Shown here: in pieces, positions 38,001 to 49,449 of the stretch
Layout: every line of letters begins with the position of its first letter
Numbering within the stretch: the stretch's first letter is position 1
From: Synanceia verrucosa
Lineage: Eukaryota; Chordata; Actinopteri; Perciformes; Synanceiidae
NCBI GenBank assembly: GCA_029721515.1
Contig: CM056559.1
Span: forward strand, 7,441,001-7,505,000
Direction: 5' to 3'
DNA length: 64,000 bases
Notes under the pieces: model-generated
Database searches by the model: none
What the model was told of the DNA's origin: nothing
What the model saw: only the letters and a program-made list of their open reading frames with translations
Made by a program: the position numbers and the translations under genes

Positions 38001-41000
38001 ATCAGGAGGCTCAACAATAAGGGAAGCGCGGTTGAAAGGGTTGTGCCTCGGCTTGAAGGAAAAATTACTATGATTAATGTCTGACATTGCAATGGCTGCA
38101 ATGATAATGTTATTGAAAAAGGCTGATCTGTTTTGTAACACATATCCCTACCATTCTTGGAGAGCGGACTGCTGAATTTAGATTCTCTTTTTCTTCATCA
38201 CTGTGGGGAAAACAAGTGAAAAAATTAGGGAAGATGAATTAAAAAGGATTATGAAGCATCAGATGAAGTGCAGTTAACAGGATGTGCCTGCTGCAAAACG
38301 TCTCAGTAAGCAAACATTTTTTTCTTGGTAAGTATCCTGTGCCGTAGTGAGCATGACTGGAGCTTAGTGACTTGTAAATAACACTGACATCAAAGAAAAA
38401 AGACGTCTGCCCCGCGTAGTCATCCAAAACACCAAAGGAATTTTGTGGCTAAATAAGAAGATTCATATCACGGGAGAGCTAATCTTTAATTTACTGATTG
38501 CATTTAAAATGCATGTGATGAAATACAAGAACTGGAGTATTATATGGCTGCAAATAGAGTTTAGGCAATTACATTCTTGAGCGTATTGTGTGTTAACGGA
38601 ATGTGTAGCCATCTGCACGAAGTACAGAAGCTTTGCAAAAACAAATATTGACCCAACTTGTAGTAGAAACATGTGAAAGGTGACTCAGCTGTGGCAAACT
38701 TAAATATTCTGACAAACAAATTATTTTCCACTGGAACAAATTGCACACAGTATACTGTAAGTGTATGATGTAATAATCCTGTTGCTGTGAAAAAGCTTCT
38801 ACCTTAGAACAGCAGGATAGAAACATCCTGATCCTTTTGGTTAAATTTAATTCCAGATAAAACCGGCACACTAACAGGTTCTTCTCATTCAAAGTCATTA
38901 TGCTGAACTGTTGATCTCTTAATCTGTGAAGCAGCCATGTGAGCAAGAGCGGCTGCTGGGTTATAAAACAGACATATTCCAAGTTAGCACCACCTATGTT
39001 TGCACAGGCTGAGTCACAAGACACCACGCACACATAAATACAGTATACACAGACGGAGCTAGAAAGAGAAAGAGCAAGGTGCTGCTTGAGTAGTTTAAAG
39101 TAATGTGAAGACAACCAGCCATAGCAGGCTCAATAAGAACATATCTATAAGAAAAATCAAAAGAGAGGATTGTGTACTTGAGCTCCTGCTGTAGTGACAC
39201 CAAACTTCTGGCAGGTTTTGGAGGAGCGTTGATGTCTGAACCGTGGCTGCTTGGTGTCTTGGATCTTTCAATTCTGGGGGAACCCTCTGCAGAGGAAAGG
39301 AGCTGAGTTTACAGGAGCTTATGGATAACAACAATCCAACTACTCTATTTTAAAATGAAGTATTAGATGTTTAGGTTGGATTCTGTCCTAGCCCCATGTT
39401 ATTTCCTAAGCAAACCTTTGAAGGAAAATCAAAGCATTATCTTTTCACCTGCGGCTGGTTGTATCCTTCAAAGTATTTTTATGATCCCACACTTGTCAAT
39501 GATCTTCCCTGAAGGATACATTTTTGCTTCAGGCAAAACCAACATTTAAATCCAATATTTTTACAAACAACCAAGGAAACTACGTAGGAAAGGTTGAATT
39601 TAAACTTTGGTTTCGCCCTGGGGAGTTATTGTATCCTTCCAGGAAACCAGCAAAGATCTGAGGGATCCTGAAAATACCTCTGAAGATACGACTGGTAAAA
39701 AGAGACGTGCTGGAGTCACAAATGGAGCTTTGCTTTAAAACAAACCCTTTGTCAACAGTATAGAGCAAACACACCTAATCCAGATTTCCTCTGTTTCATG
39801 GAGGCCAGGATGATCTCCGAGCCGTGGATCTTGTCCATGTGTCTGCGGGACTTGGCCTCGTAAAACCACTCTCCAGTCCGGTACTTCAGCTCAGTGTCTG
39901 ACTGAGAGCTGCCGTCCAGTATTTTCTCCAGTTTCCTGGAGGGGAACACAAAGGACACATGTTCAAACCCTTAAGTCCAGAGGTTTTTCCATTCAATCAT
40001 TCATTGTCTGTTTATACGACATGTCAATCAAAGTAACAACAAGAATATACTGCTTGCTATAAAGTGCTAAATTATTCACAGTAAAATATTTATGATTGAA
40101 CATTATTTTTGTTACACCATGTATCCTTCTTTTACTCCACTTTATACTCCAATCCCAGCTTTACATAAAAGTCGCATATCTATAGGAAAGAATTCGGAAT
40201 CATTCCCATCGTGTTCAAACTGAATCAGAGAGAAATGACTGATCCGACTCATCTTTCCTCTCAACGGGAAAACACAGCGGTCATGTGAAAAGAGGGTAGC
40301 ACATTATTACAGGCTGTTGGCGTAATCCTTTCACACCAGACAGTAGAGACACAGCAAGCATTCACACTCCCACTGGTTAAAAAAAACAAGATGGCTAGGT
40401 CCATTAAACTCCCAACGAAAAGCACATGAACCTCCATGAAACCTCAGTGTGTTTTGTTTTTTGTTAGTTTACATGCATGACTGCATTTTTATTGGGAAAG
40501 ACGACATTTCTCCTTTTGTTTCTGCACATGAGAGCGATCAGAAATGGTACTGGGCCTTTTGTTTGTCTTAACAAGCCTTGAATATACACTGAGAGGAATG
40601 TTTGGCCCCTCCCGAAGGTTCAATAAAGCACTTAGCAGCTGATTTTGAATTGAACCCCCAATATTCAACATGTCTCTTTAATTGCAAGCTGAAAGGAGGC
40701 AGTATGAGGCATCACATCCTTCACAGGTGAGGTGTCCCTCATCACTGAGGCCTCTAAGAGTTTCTATTCTTGTCCGTCAGAGCAGCGTGATCCTCTCCCA
40801 TGTGTCCACTTCATCATAGCTGTAATCTAATTGGCCATCTCACGTTGAGGCTTCTCATTGATGGAAGCCACATCTGTGTCCAGCCATGCTGTTATTGTGT
40901 TATTCTATTATGGCCAGACAAGTATTATTTTGACTGTCCCACAAAGGCCTCTTCTCACAAAACAGGCAATGGAAAGACTTATTAAATCATTAAAATTACA

Positions 41001-41255
41001 TTAGCTGCATAACAAGACATTCCTTTAAATGTCGGACCAAGACATTTCTGCTCAAAATAAGCTGAGTTGGGTGCTGTCGTCATCTGACGCGTTTACTGCC
41101 TCACACAAAGCAATCCAAGGATGTCAGATGCTGATGGTTGAAATGTGTTTCTACCTGACTCTCTCCTCCTCAGCCTTCTTCAGTTCAATGTCCCTCCTCA
41201 GCACCGTCATTATCACCCCCTGCTCCTCCTCTGTCAGGTGGCTCAGGTCAATCAT
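29066..41255 (-). CDS. sytl2: Synaptotagmin-like protein 2 (Slp2), long form
   Basis: Eighteen coding exons on the minus strand join in phase into 1627 codons: 41155-41255, 39775-39935, 39178-39286, 38152-38200, 37952-38051, 37137-37817, 34426-36798, 33265-33378, 33124-33174, 32944-32999, 32732-32848, 32091-32260, 31461-31563, 31210-31371, 30936-31020, 30625-30721, 30194-30399, 29066-29214. The N-terminus (MIDLSHLTEEEQ, then TGEWFYEAKSRRH near residue 54) is the Slp homology domain that binds GTP-Rab27. C2A spans about 1315-1435 and C2B about 1480-1627. C2A and C2B carry Slp2-specific phrases such as ILPDTSRKSRQKTR-like LPDTSRKSRQKTR and HTMVYDG. The protein tethers Rab27 vesicles to the plasma membrane. 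The 2373-base exon (about residues 401-1191) corresponds to the optional large exon of long mammalian isoforms. The gene looks intact. Confidence 0.93.
34426..36798 (-). other. sytl2: Giant exon of sytl2 with three LKxFW repeats
   Basis: This single 2373-base exon begins and ends in phase 1, so it can be skipped without a frameshift. It encodes a hydrophilic, Ser/Lys/Glu-rich, probably disordered segment. Three short similar motifs stand out: LKSFWE (36311-36328, residue 558), LKTFWE (35552-35569, residue 811) and LRDFWG (35279-35296, residue 902). Each is followed by a basic, Lys/Ser/Pro-rich stretch. A LDWFSRSTDS motif lies near the start (residue about 450). Confidence 0.8.
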
Positions 41256-41338
41256 GGTTCCTCCTCCTCCAGCTTCTCTCAGTGGGCAGGTGTGGAAACA
41301 CTCAGCGAACAGGAAGCAACAACCAGCTGGGTCTGTCA
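41256..41338 (-). other. sytl2: 5' UTR part of sytl2 start exon
   Basis: Minus-strand sequence upstream of the ATG runs to a splice acceptor (CCTTACAG) at 41339-41346, so a further upstream non-coding exon is required. Confidence 0.6.
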
Positions 41339-42427
41339 CTGTAAGGCAAATTCACAGTCACATCTGAAAAAGTTGTGGTTTTGTTTTTATATTTTACATT
41401 ATCTTTGATGCCCAGTAAATTTGAATGTAAGGTAGGAATTACAGGATAGACAGTCTTTTTAACTGCTGGGTGGCGAGTTGTTTAAAAAAAAGAAGTGACC
41501 AAAAAAAAAAACATGTTATTCTTACGCAACCACTGAACTACTCCGTACAACAGGCTTCTGATTAAAAATAGTGAATGCTGTGGCCCATAATACACAAGGC
41601 ATTGATCAGTTATCATCATATTGACAGTATGTACATAAACAAATACAGTATATATATGTATGAATACAAATTTACAAATGCATTTCTAATGCACACACAA
41701 ATATATCATGTTTTAAATATGCATTTATGTAATAGAAACCCATACATATGCATGTATTTAAAAGTATTCACACTCTTTCATCTTTCATTCATTAATATTT
41801 TTGAACCTGCTTCTCGCCATAACACTGAAACTAAGTCCACAACAGTAAATTCGTAATGCTGCATATGCATCTGTGCTGAAATTGTTTAAAATCAAACAAT
41901 GTCCTCAATAATAATGAATTCCTGCAGAATGACTGCTTTTACTTTTGATACATTGAGTACATTTTTCTGACAATGCTAGCACTTTCACTTAAGTAAAGGA
42001 TCTGAGCATGTTTTTTCACCACTGCGTCTACACCATAAATGTGTCTTTAGTGCTCCTTCTGCATGTTTATTTAAGGAACTGGTTGTTGGCACAACAGGTA
42101 AGAGCTCTGTAGACAAGCTGCCTGTACTTGGAACAAGCAAGAGCACTTTGCCTTTGTGATGAAATACTTGACAGTAAAATGATACACATGTCTTTCTGCA
42201 GCTGTAGATTCTGAGATACACATGAACAAGCTGTTTCCTTGAAAACAGCGATAAGAACTTGTGCACTGTCTCACTTGCTGCTGAAATATGGATCTGATGT
42301 GATCAATTGCACTTTCCTCCAACACCCAATCATGTGCTACAGAGACTTTATGACCCGTCCTTATGGTTATAATGCAATCAAATGTTGGTAGAAAGCATAC
42401 GTTTATGATTCAGAGTGTGTCACCTAC

Positions 42428-42535
42428 CTTACAGGATGCCTGCAGGCTTGTTACAAACAGCTCCTGTAACTCCCATCCTGATGAGTTTAACAAAACAGGT
42501 GGAGTGGGTGTAGAGGTGTTTGTCTCCTCCACAGG

Positions 42536-42568
<33 letters not shown>

Positions 42569-42700
42569 GGTGCTGGACTTCCTGGACAGGATGAGGAGAG
42601 AGGGGCGGACTGTGTGGATAGGGAGGATCTGACATGCAGCAACAGCAAACAGCCAGCTGGGTAGTTACTTTTATCACTGAGGCGTCTCCTGTGCTGTAAT
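42428..42700 (-). other. sytl2: Possible upstream non-coding exon of sytl2
   Basis: On the minus strand, CTGTAAG|GTAGGT at 42428/42427 is a strong donor, preceded by a moderately GC-rich stretch with a CAG repeat. It could be the first exon of sytl2, but only the donor and position support this. The 5' limit is a guess. Confidence 0.3.
42537..42566. repeat. (CTG)10 trinucleotide repeat
   Basis: Ten uninterrupted CTG units on the plus strand (CAG on the minus strand), within the possible 5' exon region of sytl2. Confidence 0.95.
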
Positions 42701-43165
42701 AAAAGGTGGCGTCCAGCAGATGTCCTCAGATATTTAGATAAATAATTTCACCAAATGCATCTTGCTTTCATTATTGTTCTGAGCTTATATTAACATTACT
42801 TCTAATATTACATCTTAATACTTGTCTTTTGGGTTTCTTGTTGTAATTTTGATCAAATAATTCAAAATGTCTTCTAACTATTTTGGTTAAATTTGTTTTA
42901 ATAAAACATCTGAATATTAAAATGGGGACCCAAAGATAAAGTCGGAGCAAATGGGGCTCATGGACCCTTGACAAACTTTGGGAAACACTGATCTTGTAGT
43001 TTATGGTTGTCATCAGTGTGTTTGACTAAAGGGTGTGGACATCCCACAGGCAGGCAGGCAGGCACTTCAAACAGACATGACATGTTCACAATACAAATAT
43101 TTATTATCATTAATAATAAAAATATGTTGTTTGAAGGCGATGGCGTTCGGGGCTCCTCTATAGTT
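42700..43165. repeat. Left bookend of the HIPK-like array, duplicated at 62.6 kb
   Basis: Phrases GTCCAGCAGATGTCCTCAG (42708), GTCATCAGTGTGTTTGACT and GGTGTGGACATCCC (43008-43047), and ACAATACAAATATTTATTATC (43089-43109) recur in the same order at 62590-62765. The right copy lacks the block at about 42733-42990. Confidence 0.75.
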
Positions 43166-43269
43166 TTAAGACGTGGCTGTTCCCTCCTGGTTTGTTTGTT
43201 GATCAGAAAGAAGACACAGCTGGAAACCAGTCTGAGGACTTCCCAGCTTCTGTCTCCATGATGGATTCT

Positions 43270-43865
43270 TCCCTTCCCTTCATCATCCTCTTCACCACTT
43301 TTAGGACCAGCCTTTGCGCCTGGCACGGCTGAAGGCATTTTTAGGTATTTTTAGCACGGCAGCGTGGTTGAATTTTCTTTCAAGTATGATGCCAGTATGA
43401 TTTGTGTGTCTAACACATTTTCTTGTTTGTTTCAGGTGTTCAAGAACTCAGCCGTCTGAATCACAATTCATCAATATGAAGCTAAGCTGTGCTAACTGAC
43501 TGCCACCATACAGACAGGTGAGTTCTCCTGAAACAAGATCAGTTTAGCTCTAAAGCCAACATGCTGATGATTCTTACAGCTACTTTTTTTAATGTTGCTT
43601 CATGAAACCTGCTGATGTTTTCTAGATGTTGACACTGACATCAGGACCATGAGAAGGATTCCTTCCTTTTTTTTTTAAATCACAGAGCTGGACTCTTCCT
43701 GGAGCTCCAGAAAGGACATCAATCAAACCACATAAAGTCAACATCACACAACCAATCCAATGGGATGAAGCTCCGACAACACCGCAGCCCACTGAACACA
43801 CTGACCTGCTGCAGCACACTTTCTACCTGCTCTCATGATGAATTCAAATGAAATTCAAAAATAAA
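43270..43865 (+). pseudogene. Remnant 3' end of a third HIPK-like copy
   Basis: From about 43285 the sequence matches the terminal coding exon of HIPK-like copy 1 (51425-51507) through its stop, including the C-terminal codons for AEGIFRYF and TAG. It is followed by the same 3' flank ending in an AATAAA at 43860-43865 (equivalent to 51606-51611). No kinase exons lie upstream, so this is the tail of a largely deleted first array member. An extra block at 43370-43765 is absent from the downstream copy. Confidence 0.7.
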
Positions 43866-44615
43866 AACTCAGACCTTTTTTACTTATGCAATTATATTTT
43901 ATTTTATTTTCAAAAAACAATATTTACAGTTTATTTTGGAAAAGATAAATATACTTTTATCTTCTTTTTTCTAGGCTCAATTTATACAATGTAATATACA
44001 GTCACATATCACATTTATTTGCTTATACCGATGTTACTTTGTATTTTCAAACAAAACAAATGAAGGAAGAAGAAATAACTGGACAGAAAATTGTGAATTG
44101 GGATACAAATAGCTTTTATTTTTTAAGGGATCCTCAGGAACAGGAGCTGTGTTCTGCTGAAATTAAGCTTCATCAGCTGCTCCTCTTATTATTATTCCTC
44201 CTTCAGTCTTATTTCTAAATTACATTGAGTTGAGTTCATTGGTGTGCTCAATGAGGTACAGACGTGATGTAATGAGTTATGGGTGGACTCAGAGTCCATG
44301 AGAACAACTCTTTACTGTCAATATTTCTCTTAATTTCCCTGGATTTTTACAGGAATTTGTTACAATGTACAGTAGGTACTTGAACTTTACTTGAATATGT
44401 CCATTTCATGCTACTTCACACTCCTACTAACACAACACTTTGAAAGCAAATATTACTCCTTTTCATTCATTTGACAAAATGAATTATTTTGCAGATTCAG
44501 AAAATGAATTACAGCTACAGTATTAAAGTGATGAACAGACTAGTGCATTAATTATCATAACAATATACACTATTCATTACTTGTCATTTCTGCATACTTT
44601 AGATGTGGTGCTATT

Positions 44616-45119
44616 ATGGTGCTTTTCCACTACACAGTAACGGCACGGCACGGCACGGTCCAGTTTGGTTGCTTTTCCATTGCAACTGAGTACCTCCTCG
44701 GCGTGGACGGGGCGTCATACGGCAGCGCGAAACTGCCGTAACTTCATTTGCATGCGACAGAAAACCGGGAAGAATAAGAACAACAACACAAACAATGGAG
44801 GACAAGGAAGCGATCATGTATTTGTTGCTCACTCTGTGACTTTCTGTCACGCACAAAGTGAAGGAACAGAGACAGAGAAGACTCCAGGAAGTGAAAAACA
44901 GCGAAGCAGTTGCCGGTTTTAAAAATGGCGGCGTCGAGTTGCATTTGGTTTTTACAGACCAATCAGACGTCCCACATCCAATGACGCAGCCAATGACGAC
45001 ACTCGTTGACCAATCAGTGGAAGGGAGTCTGGTGACGTCACGACAAACGTACCTAGTGGAAAAGAGCCACAACCGTGTAGAACCGTACCGTATCGTACCG
45101 CGTCTAAGAAAAAGCGCCA
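44616..45119. mobile_element. GGTACGG-family MITE upstream of HIPK-like copy 1
   Basis: Inverted ends TGGTGCTTTTCCACT and AAAAGCGCCA bound an interior with CGGCACGG/CCGTACCG palindromic runs. The same flank (GTATATTTGAACG) follows the fragment upstream of copy 2, so the insertion predates the gene duplication. Confidence 0.65.
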
Positions 45120-45830
45120 TAAGTGAAGTATATTTGAACGTGCTTTTTTACTTGTACTCAATAAAGACATTGAATGCAACAGTAGAGTATTTCTACACTG
45201 TGGCATTGGTCTGTAACACATTCATTAACATTTAGCGGAATGTTGTTTACATCATCACGTTCTGTGCCTTTGATCTTCAGACATGACAGACAGTCATGTT
45301 CAGATGTGTCTCATTTCCACTTTGGTTTATGACTTGTTCACTCCAAGATAATCTTGTTTGGATAATGGTCAACATTACTGTTTCATAACTTTTGTTATAA
45401 ACTGAGATTCAACACAGAACATCACTGACATCCAGTGAGATTTGGACATCTGGTAAGTCGATTCTGTTTTCGTTATCAACAACATGTAATGCAGATGTAA
45501 AATCATATGGTTAACCCTGTAGCTGACATTGGCAAATGGTCTTTAGAAGTAACAGTGAGACAACAGACTGTGATACATCTCCTGCAAATGAATTACCAGT
45601 AAAATGAAAATAATATATATTATATACACATATAATAGCAGTAATATGTAGGAGTAGCTATTTCACTTGGTTTAAGCTTTGGCTTTAAGGTTAAAATGAC
45701 TGATGATTGACGCTGACAGAATCTGCTGCTGGCTGTCAGGCTCAGAGAGCAGAAGCACGACTTTGTGTCTAAATTCCTTCTTTCCTCTCAGGTGTGAGAC
45801 ATCAAGCACATTTCATCTGGACCTCGCACC
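45120..45830 (+). other. 5' region and non-coding first exon of HIPK-like copy 1
   Basis: A non-coding exon ends at 45452 with donor CATCTG|GTAAGT. Intron 1 runs to the acceptor TTTCCTCTCAG at 45791. The ATG exon carries 39 bases of leader. The same structure exists in copy 2 (donor after 52241, acceptor before 52581). Confidence 0.65.
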
Positions 45831-48307
45831 ATGACCAACCAGACGGACTTTCGGGTTGCCATAGGAGGCCTGATCTCCTCCACCTCCTCAGACTACACAG
45901 TGCAGCAGCCCCTGGGCAATGGCACCTTTGGAGCGGTCATCCAGTGCCACAAGATTGCCACCGATGAAACAGTGGCTTTAAAAGTCTTCAAAGACAAAGG
46001 ACGCACAAATGAGGCACAGCAAGAGGAGATGGCCATGCGACATATGAAAAAGCTCAACTCAGACAAGTTTAACATCGTCAGATGGAACGACTCCTTCATC
46101 TATGAGGAGCATTGTTGTCTGGAGTTTGAGATGCTGGGCATAAATCTGCATCACTTCATGATGACCCACCAGCCGAGGCATCTTGAGTTAGAGGAGATCC
46201 GCCCCATTGTGCATCAGGTTTGTTTTTGTAATCCATTATTAGCAACACAAATATCATCATCACATCTAAAACTATTTATCAAGACTGTACGTTTTCTCTT
46301 CGATGCATATCAAAATTACACCTTTCTTTTTAAATTATGAGTCAATCAATATATTGAAATAGTAAATGTCCCATCATAGTTTTGTTGATGAAATTAATAT
46401 TGTCGTACAGTTTTCATTTACATTTTCTATTTGTCATGATTTCAGTTGGCAACTGCTCTGCAGTTTCTTAAGCGCGAAGGGATTGTTCATGCTGATTTAA
46501 AGCCTCAAAATATCATGATGGTAGACCATGTTAAGAAGCCACTGGAGGTAAAAGTCATTGACTTTGGCTTGGCGCATGACAACCCTGAAGTGTGGAGGGG
46601 GGTGGTCATTCAGTCCCTATTTTACAGGTAAGTAACTGATCACAGAGGATATCACATGACCTTTTTAGTTAGACTCACTTCTGACCTTCTGATCTGATAC
46701 ATAAGTGTAGACCATAAGCAGTCTTTGTAAGCAGTCATGTGTTTGTGGTTGTCTCAGAGCTCCAGAGATCCTGCTGGGAGCTCCCTACTGTGAGGCAATC
46801 GATGTCTGGTCTCTGGGATGCGTTGGTGCTGAACTGCTAATGGGTGTGCCACTGTTCCCCGGCAGTAACGCCTATGATATGGTCAGTTTAACACTATTAC
46901 ATGCATTTTTTAGCTCTTCCTTGTGAAGACAACAATTTAATGTCATGCTACATGCTACTTCATGCATAAAGCAAAAGTGAATTGTACATATTGTGCCTGA
47001 TCATTAAAGATAAGTACACTTTTAAGATGTAGGTGCCTTAATTTAGAGCAGTTCTCTTGTGAAACCTCAAAGTCTAACTCAACTCTGTACTGTGCTCACA
47101 GATGAGCCATCAGGTGTACACTGTTGGAACGCCACCAGACAACGTGCTGAATGCTGGACTCAACACAGCACAGTTCTTCCAGAGAATAAACAGGGCGCAG
47201 TGGCGATTTCTGGTAATTTCTACAAATTTCTCTTTGCTTCAGTCAGTTGCTGCATTCTGAACAAATAATATAACATTTATTCTCTTTAGACTCCATTTGA
47301 AGCAAGAGTTTTAACTTGGTCCCCGCGCACAATCAACAGCCTGACTGATCTTGTGAAGGTAGGGTGTCTCTTTTGGAAAACTCGTGCATGAAAAAGTAAG
47401 GCAAAAAAAAAAAACGTTCCTACAGTTTTTGTGTTATTCTGATCCTCTTCAAGGCGTCTCAAAAACCCTCAAAGAAAGATGCCAGGGCCGATTTAAGAGA
47501 CATAGTGAGTTATGTCGACTTACTTACCATGATGCTGCAGCCGGATGCTTCAAAAAGGATTACACCGAGTCAAATACTGCAGCATCCATTTATCACAATG
47601 AGCCACTTTGATGGCATGCTCGACAGCCTCCAGTGAGTGTGTGCTAAGATGCAGTGTGTATCATCTCATTGCTGATATGGACAGATGAAGGTGTTTGACT
47701 CATTGACTGGTTGTCTTGCAGTGTGAAATCGTGCATTGAGCTGATGGCTTCATGTCAGGGTCCGAGCTCAGGTGGTGATCAGGATGTGGCTCAGGAGGAG
47801 ACCTCCAGCAGCACCGCGGGCCTGGCTGCCCACCGTGATGAGGGCCGCTATGTTGGGCTGGGTGGCAGGGAGCAAAACAGCGTCGCCTTCTTTACCAAAA
47901 ACACTCTGATAAAGCAGAGGAACAGGGATGATGAGTCAGAGTGGGCCAACAGGTAGGTGTTTGATATTTTGGAGGAATTTACATATTTGGAGAAATACTT
48001 TCATTTGCTTTCTTGCTGAGGGTTTGACAATAATGATCCTCTGCTCTGGTCCCGCTGCTAAGCTTCAGTGTGGCTCTTTAGTTAATACACACAACAGCAG
48101 CATTAATCATCTCTTCTGACCCTCAGAAAGATAACAAATAAGTGTATTTCCTAAATCGTCTATTTAACTATATCTGTGTCTTTATCCCACACCATCCCAC
48201 CCAGCAAAAGGAGGAGAGGAATCCCAGAGGTCATATCTGCATCAAAGAGGAGTTTGAAGCTTGAAGAAGAGCTGCTGCAAAGCTTCAAAAGTAAGCTCAC
48301 CTGTGGC

Positions 48308-48346
<39 letters not shown>

Positions 48347-48845
48347 TGGATCAATTTGTTTTAATCATTATTTTATTCGATATGATCAAATGTTAGAAGA
48401 AGCGCTCAGTAGAATTTACCATGGGATGTATTTTATGGGAATAAATTTATTTTTGGGGTCAGACTTGGTGATCTTATATGGTGAGATATTTCACTAGTAT
48501 GAGTTCAGAGAAAAATTAAACACCTTTTTAGTTTCAGAAGCAGCCCAGCCCAGCATGACCTGGGTCAGTCGTGGAAACAAGAGGAAGAGGGCTGATGATG
48601 ATGAGGAGAAGGGCCTGGCTGCCCACCGTGACCCCTTCCCACCCAGCGAAAAGAGGGAAAAAATTCTCGATGCAGCACTGCCAGAGACAAACGGGCAAAC
48701 AAAGCCACCGAAGTCACCAGTGCAGAAAAGACAGAGCGATGAAGCACAGTCACTCATCACCTCAGAGGTCAAATCCCCAGCAAAGATGAGCGTGAAGCTC
48801 GAAGAAGAGCTGCTGCAAAACCTCAAAAGTAAGCTCACCTGTGGC

Positions 48846-48885
<40 letters not shown>

Positions 48886-49402
48886 CACACACACACACAC
48901 ACTTTGGATCAATTTGTTTTAATAATTATTTTTTCAATATGATCAAATGTTATAAGAAGTGCTCAGTAGAATTTACCATGGGATGTATTTTATGGGAATA
49001 AATTTATTTTTGGGGTCAGACTTGGTGATCTTATATGGTGAGATATTTCACTAGTATGAGTTCAGAGAAAAATTAAACACCTTTTTTGTTTCAGAAGCAG
49101 CCCAGCCCAGCATGACCTGGGTCAGTCGTGGAAACAAGAGGAAGAGGGCTGATGATGAGGAGAAGAAGGGCCTGGCTGCCCACCGTGACCCCTTCCCACC
49201 CAGCAAAAAGAGGAGGAAAATTCTCGATGCAGCACTGCCAGAGACAAACGGGCAAACAAAGCCACCGAAGTCACCAGTGCAGAAAAGACAGAGCGATGAA
49301 GCACAGTCACTCATCACCTCAGAGGTCAAATCCCCAGCAAAGATGAGCGTGAAGCTTGAAGAAGAGCTGTGGCAAAAGCTCAAAAGTAAGCTCACCTGTG
49401 GC

Positions 49403-49449
<47 letters not shown>

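Noticed and set aside
38593..39114. A 173-residue minus-strand frame within sytl2
   Set aside because: It lies in an intron of the sytl2 model, has no domain and low-complexity Cys/Leu content, and is not needed for the in-phase transcript.
44614..45235. Frames of 125-168 residues on both strands upstream of HIPK-like copy 1
   Set aside because: They lie within the GGTACGG-family MITE, whose palindromic structure keeps both strands open.
48494..49443. Long minus-strand frames opposite the array exons (starting with runs of Cys-Val)
   Set aside because: They are antisense shadows of the (CA)n tracts and coding exons.
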